Positions 20,191-27,857 of a DNA stretch of 64,000 nt are shown here, piece after piece. The stretch's first letter is position 1; the number at the start of each line of letters is the position of its first letter. Source of the stretch: Paraburkholderia sp. (lineage in GTDB: Bacteria > Pseudomonadota > Gammaproteobacteria > Burkholderiales > Burkholderiaceae); NCBI RefSeq assembly GCF_028283785.1, contig NZ_JAPWKB010000012.1, positions 271,501 through 335,500 on the forward strand, read 5' to 3'. The notes under the pieces were generated by a model. That model made no database searches. It was not told the origin of the DNA and saw only the letters and a list, made by a program, of their open reading frames with translations. A program made the translations under genes and the position numbers.

Positions 20191-21144
20191 ATGAAAACAC
20201 GTATTGCATGCGCCGTGACGCTCGTCATGGCTATGACGGGTTGCGCCACCGTTTCCGATCAGCCGGCCAAGGTCGAAGCGCCTCAACCGCGCGTCCAGCA
20301 AACCGCCGCTCAGCAATCGCAGGCCACGCCCGCGCTTAAAACCTTCAAACGCAAAATTGCGATTGGCCGGTTTACGAACGAAACGCGCTATGGCCGCACC
20401 TTCGTCACCGACGCCAGCCTCGATCCGCTCGGCAAACAGGCCAGCGATATTCTCGCCGCCCGTCTCGTCCAGTCGAAAGAGTTCATGGTTTTCGAGCGCC
20501 CCGACCTCGGTAAGGTCGCTGCGGAACAAGGGCTGTTGAAAGACGGCAAGATGATCGGCGTCGATACGCTGATCCTCGGCTCCGTCACCGAGTTCGGTCG
20601 CGGTACGACCGGCAAGGCAGGCTTCCTCAGTTCGACCAAGATCCAGACCGCGCACGCCAAAGTCGAACTGCGTCTCGTCGATGTGAAGACCGGCTATGTG
20701 TTTTTCTCGGCGCAAGGCAGCGGCGACGCCTCGACCGAATCCGGCGAAATCGCGGGCTTCGGCAGCCGCGCCGATTACGACGGCACCTTGAACGACAAGG
20801 CCATTTCCGCAGCGATCTCCGATGTGATCGGCGCGATGATGACCCGGCTCAACGAACGCCCGTGGCGCACCGACATCCTCAAGGCCGACGGCAGCACCGT
20901 GTTCATCACCGGCGGCCCGCGTCAGGGCATCCAGCCGGGCGCGACGCTGCGCGTTTTCAAACCGGGCGAATCCGTGCAAAGCGGACAGACCGGCTTCCAG
21001 ATCGCGTTGCCCGCGACACCCGTCGCCACACTGCGCGTCGTCAGTTCCTTCGGCGACAACGAAACCAACGAAGGCTCGGTGACGCAGGTCACGAGCGGCA
21101 CGATTCCCACCAAGGGCGCGGCCAATTACTACGTCGCGGAGTAA
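20191..21144 (+). CDS. CsgG-family outer-membrane lipoprotein
   Basis: 317 residues. The signal peptide ends in the lipobox MTGC (Cys 18), so the mature protein is lipidated. The CsgG/HfaB-type domain follows: KRKIAIGRFTNETRYGRTF, DPLGKQASDILAARLVQSKEFMVFERPDL, VDTLILGSVTEFGR and VELRLVDVKTGYVFFSAQGSGDAST. CsgG forms the curli secretion pore, but most family members have other or unknown roles and no curli genes are nearby. It is the first of four coupled lipoprotein genes, with the next ATG three bases after its stop. Confidence 0.88.
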   Translation: MKTRIACAVTLVMAMTGCATVSDQPAKVEAPQPRVQQTAAQQSQATPALKTFKRKIAIGRFTNETRYGRTFVTDASLDPLGKQASDILAARLVQSKEFMVFERPDLGKVAAEQGLLKDGKMIGVDTLILGSVTEFGRGTTGKAGFLSSTKIQTAHAKVELRLVDVKTGYVFFSAQGSGDASTESGEIAGFGSRADYDGTLNDKAISAAISDVIGAMMTRLNERPWRTDILKADGSTVFITGGPRQGIQPGATLRVFKPGESVQSGQTGFQIALPATPVATLRVVSSFGDNETNEGSVTQVTSGTIPTKGAANYYVAE

Positions 21145-21146
21145 GC

Positions 21147-21494
21147 ATGCGGACAACTCGAATCACGACGCGCATCGGTGGCGCGTGGCTGGCGTGCGCG
21201 CTCGGCGCAGCCGTTCTCGGTGGCTGCGCGCTGCCGCAATCGAAGGTCGAATCGGGCGGCACACGTCCGACGCTCGCGCTGATCGGCGCGCCATCGGATG
21301 CATCGCTGATGCTCGACGGCACGGTGATCGGTCAGGCGTCGTCGTATGACGGCGTCCAGCACGTACTCACGGTCGAAGAGGGCGCGCACACGGTGGAAGT
21401 ACGACGCAACGAACAGATCGTCCTGCGCAAGAAGGTCTTCGCGACCTCGGGCGAGACGATCAAGGTGGATGTCGCTAACGGAGGCACGCAATGA
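21147..21494 (+). CDS. small lipoprotein in the CsgG operon
   Basis: 115 residues with signal peptide and lipobox LGGC. The mature part reads as a single small beta domain: RPTLALIGAPSDASLMLDGTVIGQASSYDGVQHVLTVEEGAHTVEVRRNEQ, which resembles a PEGA-like surface domain (the DGxxxG and GxHxVEV pattern). It overlaps the next gene by four bases. Function unknown; the context suggests a partner of the CsgG-like protein in the outer membrane. Confidence 0.8.
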   Translation: MRTTRITTRIGGAWLACALGAAVLGGCALPQSKVESGGTRPTLALIGAPSDASLMLDGTVIGQASSYDGVQHVLTVEEGAHTVEVRRNEQIVLRKKVFATSGETIKVDVANGGTQ

Positions 21495-21946
21495 TGATCG
21501 GTACATGGATGAAGGGCGCGGGCGCGATGGCGCTCCTCGCGCTGGCGACGGGCTGCGCGCAGCAACAGGTCGCGAAGTACAACTGGGGCGACTACGAGTC
21601 GGCGATGTACAACTACTACCAGACGCCGGCCACGAGCCGGGCATTCGCGGACAAGCTGCTGTCGGCGATTCAGGCGTCGGAATCCGCTGGAAAGAAGGTC
21701 CCGCCCGGCATGTACGCCGAGTATGGCGAGCTGATGTACGAAGCGGGCGACAACGCCGCCGCGACGACATTCTTCGAGAAAGAGAAATCGACGTGGCCGG
21801 AATCGTCGGTGCTGATGACGAACATGATTCGCCTCGCGTCCTCGTCCGCATCCAGGCCCGCTGACAAAAGCAGCAAGACGGGTGACGCAACGACGCCCGT
21901 CCTGTCGACCAACGCCGCTGCGGCCAACCTGACCCAGAACAAATGA
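21491..21946 (+). CDS. DUF4810 lipoprotein
   Basis: 151 residues with signal peptide and lipobox ATGC (LALATGC). The mature domain begins AKYNWGDYESAMYNYYQTP and contains PPGMYAEYGELMYEAGDNAAATTFFEKEKSTWPES, a helical-repeat-like segment typical of DUF4810 proteins. A Ser/Ala/Thr-rich tail follows. The start ATG 21491 overlaps the preceding stop and its own stop overlaps the next ATG, so translation is coupled. Function unknown. Confidence 0.82.
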   Translation: MMIGTWMKGAGAMALLALATGCAQQQVAKYNWGDYESAMYNYYQTPATSRAFADKLLSAIQASESAGKKVPPGMYAEYGELMYEAGDNAAATTFFEKEKSTWPESSVLMTNMIRLASSSASRPADKSSKTGDATTPVLSTNAAAANLTQNK

Positions 21947-22626
21947 TGACGATCCGATCCCTGTTCCGTGCAGCGTGTGCCGCTGCGCTCGTCGCCGCGC
22001 TGGCGGCCTGCGTGCCGCTCAAGACCGCGAACAAGCACGCGGACTACAGCGCATTCCGCGCTGCCGCGCCGCATTCGATTCTGGTGGTGCCGGTGGTCAA
22101 CGAGAGCGTGGACGTCGATGCGCCCGACTTCTTCCTGTCGACGATCGCGCGTCCGCTGGCCGAGCGCGGTTACTACGTGTTCCCGGTCAACCTGACGAAG
22201 AAAGTCATGTCCGACGACGGCCTGTCCGACGCGAACATGGTCCATGCGAGCGATCCGACTGCATTGGGCAAGATGTTCGGCGCGGACGCGATCATGTATA
22301 TCCGCATCAAGCGGTGGCAGTCGCAATACATGATGCTGAAAACGGTGACGACGGTCGAACTGGATTACTCGCTGAAAAGCGGCACGACCGGCGAGGAATT
22401 GTGGAAAAACCATGAGTCGCTGCAATACGCGCCGCAAGCGGCGAATACGGGCAACCTGCTCGGCGATCTGATTTCCGCGGCGGTGACGGCAGCCGTCCAG
22501 AAAGCCAAACCGAACTACATTCCGCTCGCGCGCCAGGCCAATCTGCGCGCCGTGGATCTGATCGGAACCGGTTTGCCCGCAGGCCCGTACGACAAGTCGT
22601 ATGGACAAGACAACGCGTCGTATTGA
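21943..22626 (+). CDS. DUF799 / GNA1162-type lipoprotein
   Basis: 227 residues with signal peptide and lipobox LAAC. Segments HSILVVPVVNESVDVDAPDFFLSTIARPLAERGYYVFPVNLTKKVM and GADAIMYIRIKRWQSQYMML match the family of the Neisseria antigen GNA1162, whose fold recalls the TolB N-terminal domain. It is last in the four-gene unit. Family members elsewhere also sit beside CsgG-like and DUF4810 genes, suggesting one outer-membrane assembly of unknown cargo. A hairpin terminator follows at 22666. Confidence 0.85.
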   Translation: MMTIRSLFRAACAAALVAALAACVPLKTANKHADYSAFRAAAPHSILVVPVVNESVDVDAPDFFLSTIARPLAERGYYVFPVNLTKKVMSDDGLSDANMVHASDPTALGKMFGADAIMYIRIKRWQSQYMMLKTVTTVELDYSLKSGTTGEELWKNHESLQYAPQAANTGNLLGDLISAAVTAAVQKAKPNYIPLARQANLRAVDLIGTGLPAGPYDKSYGQDNASY

Positions 22627-22665
22627 ACGCGCTGAACCCGCATCGTTGCGGCGGGTAAGTTGAAG

Positions 22666-22697
22666 CGGGCGGCCTTTGGGCCGCCCGTTTTCGTTTT
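22666..22697 (+). terminator. terminator of the lipoprotein operon
   Basis: CGGGCGGCC (22666-22674) pairs with GGCCGCCCG (22679-22687) around a four-base loop, followed by TTTTCGTTTT. Confidence 0.85.
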
Positions 22698-23082
22698 ACG
22701 ACGCCGTTTTCAAAACCGACGCGAAAAATAGCCTGGTTATCCACAGACGCCTCTGGATAACTATGGGATTCATCACTGCACTAGATGTGGACCAAACCTT
22801 GATAACTCGCGCCGTGTATACGTCGCCCGCAAAGTTGTCCTTTTTCCAGGCGCGCTGTCCCACTTTGGCGCGCAGGGTTATGGATTTCCCATCGCATTGA
22901 TTTGACGACGAAGTTCGGGGTTATCCACAGAAAAGCGTGCAGCTTGTTAACTGCTACTACGTATATATACAAAGACGTAAACAACCAGAGGATAACTCCG
23001 CTCGACGGCAAAGCAGGGCAATGCGCGATCGGGCAATGGCCTGGCAAAGGGTGTTTTCTTCACTACGCTCAGCTTCGCCGGA
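22698..23082. other. DnaA-box cluster, candidate oriC or DnaA-binding locus
   Basis: A non-coding stretch with two perfect TTATCCACAG boxes (22737-22746 and 22921-22930) and related sites CTCTGGATAA (22751-22760), TTGATAACTC (22799-22808) and AGAGGATAAC (22988-22997). An AT-rich patch containing GTATATATAC lies beside the second perfect box at about 22945-22980. A third perfect box lies 1.5 kb away inside the ATPase gene (24425-24434). This is the densest group of DnaA sites in the window. It could be oriC, 11 kb from dnaA, or a titration/regulatory site. Confidence 0.5.
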
Positions 23083-25449
23083 TCACGCCGCTTTCCTCAA
23101 TAAACGCAGTCCGTTCGCTACTACCAGCAGACTCGCGCCCGCATCGGCGAACACGGCCATCCACATCGTGCCCATGCCGATCAGCGTCAACACGAGAAAC
23201 ACCGCCTTGATCGACAGCGCGAGCGCGATGTTCTGCACCAGCACCGAATGCGTGGCTTTCGACAGCCGGATGAACAGCGCGATCTTGCGCAGATCGTCGT
23301 CCATCAGCGCGACGTCGGCGGTTTCGATTGCGGTGTCGGTGCCCATCGCGCCCATCGCGAAACCGATGTCGGCGCGAGCGAGCGCGGGCGCGTCGTTGAT
23401 TCCGTCGCCGACCATCCCGACCCGCACACCGTTTTTCGACAGATCGATCACAGCCGCGAGCTTGTCTTCCGGCAACTGGTTGCCACGCGCTTCGTCGATC
23501 CCGACCTGTTGCGCGATCGCTTCGGCCGTGTGCGGGTTGTCGCCTGTCAGCATCGCGGTTTGCACGCCGAGCGCGTGCAGTTCCGCAATCGCGTCGCGGC
23601 TGCTGTCCTTCACCGTATCGGCGACTGCGCACAACGCGAGCACGCGTTCGGCGTCGATCAGCATCACGACGGTTTGGCCCTGGCGCTCCAGCGTGTCGAG
23701 TCGCGCTTCGAGATCGGTCGAGCAGCGCGACAGTTCTTCGACGAGCCGATGATTGCCGAGCCAGTATTCGCGACCGTCGATCACGCCTTTGACGCCACGG
23801 CCGGGCAACGCTTCGAATGCATCCACTGTCAGCATGTCGACCGAATCGCTTTGGGCCGCCTGCGCAATCGCCGTCGATACCGGATGGTCCGAGCGGGCGG
23901 CAAGACTCGCGGCCAGTGCGCGCGTGCGTGCTGCGTCGGCGTTGGCGGCGCGCAATTCGAACGCTGTCTGGACCGGTTTACCGTGCGTTATCGTGCCGGT
24001 CTTGTCGAGCGCGAGCCACTTCAGCTGACGGCCCTGTTCCAGATACGCGCCTCCTTTGATCAGAATGCCTTTGCGCGCCGCTGCCGCAAGACCGCTGACG
24101 ATGGTCACGGGCGTCGAAATCACCAGCGCGCACGGACACGCGATCACCAGCATCACAAGCGCCTTGTATATCCAGTCGAGCCACGCACCGCCGAACAGCA
24201 GCGGCGGCAGAACCGCGAATCCCAGCGCGATCGCGAACACGATCGGCGTATAGACGCGCGCGAATTGATCGACGAACCGTTGGGTGGGTGCTTTCGAACC
24301 TTGCGCTTCCTCGACTGCGTGGATGATCCGGGCGAGCGTGGTGTTGTTCGCCGCCGCCGTCACGCGATAGTCAAACGAGCCGGATGCGTTGATCGTGCCC
24401 GCGAACACGGCGTCGCCTTCGGACTTATCCACAGGCAGGCTTTCACCGGTGATCGGCGCCTGGTTCACGCTGGAGCGGCCCGACACGATGTCGCCGTCGA
24501 GTCCGATCCGCTCGCCGGGTTTGACCCGCACGACATCGCCGACGCCGATCGATTTCACGTCCTGCTCGATCCAGCTGCCGTCGGGCTGTCTGACCGTGGC
24601 CTGTTCGGGCGTCAGTTGCATCAGGCCCTTGATGGCGTTGCGCGCGCGATCGAGCGATTTGGCCTCGATCAGCTCGGCGATCGTGAACAGCACCATCACC
24701 ATGGCGGCTTCCGGCCATTGACGCAGGATGAGCGCGCCGGTCACGGCAATGCTCATCAATGCATTGATGTTCAGATTGGCGTTGCGGATCGCGAGCCAGC
24801 CTTTGCGGTACGTGTTCAGACCGCACGACACGATCGCGACGATCGCCAGCGCGGCCGGAATCCAGGCCGGAGCGCCCAGCCAGCTTGCCGCTTCCGCGCC
24901 GACGGCCGCAACACCGGCGAGCGCGAGCGGCCACCACGGCTTGGGCGGTGCGACGGGCGCTTCGGTCGGCGGCGCGTCGGCTTCGATGACTTCGGGCGTG
25001 AAATCGAGCGATCGGACCGCCGAAACGATCGAATCGCGCGCGTTGGGCGCGTGAACCACGGTCAACACGCGTTGCATCAGGTTGAAGTCCAGCCCGCGCA
25101 CGTCCGCCATCCGGCCGAGTTTTTTGCGGATCAGCGCTTCTTCCGTCGGGCAATCCATCTGCGTGATGCGGATGGCGGTGCGAACGCTGTCGCCGGTGAC
25201 GGCCAGCTCGACCGTGGAGGCGGCGACCGGCGCAGCGGCGCAGCACGCGCCGTGGTCGTGGTCGTGGCTGTGGGCCGCTTCGTGGGCATCGGCGGAATGA
25301 TCGTGTCCCGTGTGATCGTGCGCATCATGGTCGTGCCCGCAATCATGCGCAGACCCCGAATCGTGCCGATGTGCGTGATTTTCCAACGCTTTTTGGTGCG
25401 ACGCTTGCAGCGGATCGGGATGTTCGTGGGACGGCTTTGCGATACTCAT
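23083..25449 (-). CDS. cadA: Zn/Cd/Pb-exporting P1B-type ATPase
   Basis: 788 residues. A His-rich N terminus (DHDAHDHTGHDHSADAHE and similar) precedes a heavy-metal domain with the QMDCPTEEALIRKKLG motif. The core has ITGESLP, the CPC metal site (IACPCALVIS), the phosphorylated Asp in DKTGTITHGKP, the P1B-specific HP dipeptide (SDHPVSTAI), MLTGDN and GDGINDAPAL. The spectrum Zn/Cd/Pb is inferred from the MDCPTEE variant and the adjacent CadR-like regulator; the symbol could equally be zntA. Start ATG 25447-25449. It is transcribed divergently from the regulator through the operator at 25478-25508. A DnaA box lies inside at 24425. Confidence 0.93.
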   Translation of the reverse strand: MSIAKPSHEHPDPLQASHQKALENHAHRHDSGSAHDCGHDHDAHDHTGHDHSADAHEAAHSHDHDHGACCAAAPVAASTVELAVTGDSVRTAIRITQMDCPTEEALIRKKLGRMADVRGLDFNLMQRVLTVVHAPNARDSIVSAVRSLDFTPEVIEADAPPTEAPVAPPKPWWPLALAGVAAVGAEAASWLGAPAWIPAALAIVAIVSCGLNTYRKGWLAIRNANLNINALMSIAVTGALILRQWPEAAMVMVLFTIAELIEAKSLDRARNAIKGLMQLTPEQATVRQPDGSWIEQDVKSIGVGDVVRVKPGERIGLDGDIVSGRSSVNQAPITGESLPVDKSEGDAVFAGTINASGSFDYRVTAAANNTTLARIIHAVEEAQGSKAPTQRFVDQFARVYTPIVFAIALGFAVLPPLLFGGAWLDWIYKALVMLVIACPCALVISTPVTIVSGLAAAARKGILIKGGAYLEQGRQLKWLALDKTGTITHGKPVQTAFELRAANADAARTRALAASLAARSDHPVSTAIAQAAQSDSVDMLTVDAFEALPGRGVKGVIDGREYWLGNHRLVEELSRCSTDLEARLDTLERQGQTVVMLIDAERVLALCAVADTVKDSSRDAIAELHALGVQTAMLTGDNPHTAEAIAQQVGIDEARGNQLPEDKLAAVIDLSKNGVRVGMVGDGINDAPALARADIGFAMGAMGTDTAIETADVALMDDDLRKIALFIRLSKATHSVLVQNIALALSIKAVFLVLTLIGMGTMWMAVFADAGASLLVVANGLRLLRKAA

Positions 25450-25477
25450 GATGGCTTCCTTGCTGAATTTGTGGTCT

Positions 25478-25508
25478 AGTAAACACCTTGAAGCCACTAC
25501 AAGGTCAA
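25478..25508 (-). promoter_or_regulatory. MerR-type spaced promoter and operator for the metal ATPase
   Basis: On the minus strand, TTGACC (25503-25508) and TTTACT (25478-25483) are separated by 19 bases, the long spacer that MerR-family activators correct by twisting DNA. The spacer is filled by the near-perfect palindrome ACCTTGAAG-CCA-CTACAAGGT (25485-25505 on the plus strand), like known CadR/ZntR/PbrR operators. It should drive the ATPase gene in response to metal and repress the divergent regulator. Confidence 0.85.
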
Positions 25509-25528
25509 GGCCGCAATCCGGAGGCTCC

Positions 25529-25957
25529 ATGAAGATTGGCGAACTCGCGAAGATTGCCCACTGCACGACCGAAACCATCCGCTTTTACGAAAAAGAAGGG
25601 CTGTTGCCCGAAGCGGAACGCACCGAAGCGAATTACCGGAGTTACGTTGCGAAGCATGTCGAAAGACTGCGTTTTATTCGCAATTGCCGTGCGCTCGACA
25701 TGACGCACGACGAAATTCGCGGCCTTTTGCGCCTGACCGACGCGCAGGAAGGCGGTTGCGGCGCCATCAACGCACTAATCGATCAGCACATTTCACATGT
25801 GGATATGCGGATCGAAGAACTCAAGCAGCTGAAAGTGCAACTGACGACCTTGCGCGAGCAATGCCACGGCGAGCAGGCGGTCGACGACTGCGGCATCGTC
25901 CACGGGCTCACCGATATGGACGTTCCCGTGCGCACTCGTCACACGCATCTGGGCTGA
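25529..25957 (+). CDS. cadR: MerR-family metal-responsive regulator (CadR/PbrR type)
   Basis: 142 residues. The N-terminal MerR winged helix reads MKIGELAKIAHCTTETIRFYEKEGLLPEAERTEANYRSY, followed by the dimerisation helix (VDMRIEELKQLKVQLTTLREQC). Cys 77, Cys 112 and Cys 121 sit where CadR/PbrR proteins bind Cd or Pb, and the tail is His-containing (RTRHTH). Start ATG 25529 with GGAGG upstream. It activates the divergent ATPase gene. Confidence 0.9.
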   Translation: MKIGELAKIAHCTTETIRFYEKEGLLPEAERTEANYRSYVAKHVERLRFIRNCRALDMTHDEIRGLLRLTDAQEGGCGAINALIDQHISHVDMRIEELKQLKVQLTTLREQCHGEQAVDDCGIVHGLTDMDVPVRTRHTHLG

Positions 25958-26064
25958 AAGCAAGCGTCGTCGTCGTCCAGGTTTTGAGCCGTCGAATCGA
26001 AAAAGGCGTTGCCGCTGCCTGTCGCAACGCCTCACACATCACCGAATCCAGTTGGAGAAGCAAC

Positions 26065-26250
26065 GTGTTTACCTGTAGAAACCAGCCCTGCGACGCGCAG
26101 TGGGAAGAATCCGACGTCGTCATCAAGAACGAAGGCCAGGGCCTGCTGTTCCGTTGCCCGATGTGCGGCGCACGCAATTACGTCGAGCGTTTCGACGCCG
26201 ACGACGGCACGGTGGTCTACGAGCAGATCGACGGCCGTCCTTTCATCTAA
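26065..26250 (+). CDS. small zinc-ribbon protein
   Basis: 61 residues starting at GTG 26065, with TTGGAGAAG upstream. The peptide MFTCRNQPCDAQWEESDVV, then LLFRCPMCGARNYVERFD, has two Cys pairs (CRNQPC and CPMC) that would form a zinc ribbon. Acidic and aromatic residues follow. It lies 17 bases before dbpA and may share its transcript. Function unknown. Confidence 0.7.
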   Translation: MFTCRNQPCDAQWEESDVVIKNEGQGLLFRCPMCGARNYVERFDADDGTVVYEQIDGRPFI

Positions 26251-26267
26251 GCCATCGGATCACTCAC

Positions 26268-27674
26268 ATGAACACCCCCACGACCGCCGCGCCGGGCGCG
26301 CCTTTCAGTACGCTGGCGTTGCCGCCCGCGACGCTCGCGAACCTGACGCAACTCGGCTATGTCGACATGACGCCGATCCAGGCGGCCAGCCTGCCGATCG
26401 CGCTGGCCGGCCACGATCTGATCGCGCAAGCCAAAACCGGTAGCGGCAAGACGGCGGCGTTCGCGCTGGCGCTGCTGTCGCGCCTCGACGTGCGCAACTT
26501 CGCCGTGCAGGCAATGGTCCTGTGCCCGACCCGCGAACTCGCCGATCAGGTCACGCAGGAAATCCGCCGCCTCGCGCGCGCCGAAGAAAACATCAAGGTG
26601 CTGACGCTGTGCGGCGGCACGCCGATGCGTCCGCAAACCACCAGCCTCGAACACGGCGCGCATATCGTCGTCGGCACGCCGGGCCGGATCATGGATCACC
26701 TCGAACGCGGCAGTCTCGCGTTGCAGGGCTTGAACACGCTGGTGCTCGACGAAGCGGACCGGATGCTCGACATGGGCTTCTTCGACGACATCGTCACGGT
26801 TGCACGGCAGTGTCCGAAGGAGCGTCAGACGCTGCTGTTTTCGGCCACTTACCCGGACGGCATCGGCAAGCTGAGTCAGCAGTTCCTGCGCAATCCCAAG
26901 GAAGTGAAGCTCGAAGAGCGTCACGACAACAGCAAGATTCGTCAGCGCTTCTACGAAGTCACCGAAAACGACCGGCTGCATACGGTCGGCATGTTGCTGA
27001 ATCATTACCGTCCGGTCAGCACGATCGCGTTCTGCAATACCAAGCAGCAATGCCGCGACTTGCTCGACGTACTGGCGGCGCAGGGTTTTCATGCGCTCGC
27101 GCTGCACGGTGAACTCGACCAGCGTGAACGCGATCAGGTGCTGATCCAGTTCGCGAACCGCAGTTGCTCCGTGCTGGTCGCCACCGACGTCGCCGCGCGC
27201 GGTCTGGATATCGCGCAACTCGAAGCCGTGATTAACGTGGACGTGACGCCGGATCCGGAAGTGCACACGCACCGGATCGGCCGCACGGGTCGCGCGGATC
27301 AGGAAGGCTGGGCGCTGAGCCTCGCGAGCATGAACGAGATGGGGCGCGTGGGCGGCATCGAGCAGGCGCAAAAACGCGAGGTCGAATGGCATCCGGTGTC
27401 GGAGCTGACCGCGCAGAGCAACGAGCCGCTGTTGCCGCCGATGGAAACGCTGCAGATTCTGGGCGGCCGCAAAGAGAAAATCCGTCCCGGCGACGTACTC
27501 GGTGCGCTGACCGGCGACGCCGGCTTCAGCGGTTCGCAGATCGGCAAGATCAACGTGACCGAGTTTTCGACTTACGTGGCGATCGAACGCGGCGTCGCGC
27601 GCGATGCGCTGCGCAAGCTGAACGCGGGCAAGGTGAAGGGCAAGAAAGTCAAAGTCCGTCTGATGGACGAATAA
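26268..27674 (+). CDS. dbpA: ATP-dependent RNA helicase DbpA
   Basis: 468 residues. DEAD-box motifs in order: TPIQAASLPI (Q), AQAKTGSGKT (I), PTRELA (Ia), TPGR (Ib), VLDEADRMLDMGF (II), SATYP (III), ATDVAARGLDI (V) and HRIGRTGRA (VI). The C-terminal domain of about 75 residues (KIRPGDVLGALTGDAGFSGSQIGKINVTEFSTYVAIE) is the RNA-binding module that targets DbpA to helix 92 of 23S rRNA during 50S assembly. Start ATG 26268. Confidence 0.95.
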   Translation: MNTPTTAAPGAPFSTLALPPATLANLTQLGYVDMTPIQAASLPIALAGHDLIAQAKTGSGKTAAFALALLSRLDVRNFAVQAMVLCPTRELADQVTQEIRRLARAEENIKVLTLCGGTPMRPQTTSLEHGAHIVVGTPGRIMDHLERGSLALQGLNTLVLDEADRMLDMGFFDDIVTVARQCPKERQTLLFSATYPDGIGKLSQQFLRNPKEVKLEERHDNSKIRQRFYEVTENDRLHTVGMLLNHYRPVSTIAFCNTKQQCRDLLDVLAAQGFHALALHGELDQRERDQVLIQFANRSCSVLVATDVAARGLDIAQLEAVINVDVTPDPEVHTHRIGRTGRADQEGWALSLASMNEMGRVGGIEQAQKREVEWHPVSELTAQSNEPLLPPMETLQILGGRKEKIRPGDVLGALTGDAGFSGSQIGKINVTEFSTYVAIERGVARDALRKLNAGKVKGKKVKVRLMDE

Positions 27675-27810
27675 GCGACAGGTCGAGCGGCTGATCCGCC
27701 AGACGGATTCGCCGCTTTCCTGCGCGAGCGCCATGACATAAACGCATGGCGCGTATGACAAAGTTTCGATTGTGACGGTGTATTGGCTGATGCCTAATCA
27801 GCAATCAATG

Positions 27811-27837
27811 CAACGCGGTGCGCAATGCGCCGCGTTG
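27811..27837 (+). promoter_or_regulatory. hairpin just before the aminotransferase ribosome site
   Basis: CAACGCG...GCGC and GCGC...CGCGTTG can pair (7 plus 4 bp with a small bulge) at 27811-27837, ending eight bases before the AGAAGGAG ribosome site. A second inverted repeat, GGCTGAT-gccta-ATCAGC, lies at 27785-27802. They may be leader structures or operators. Confidence 0.35.
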
Positions 27838-27857
27838 TCGTCAGAAGGAGACTTTTC

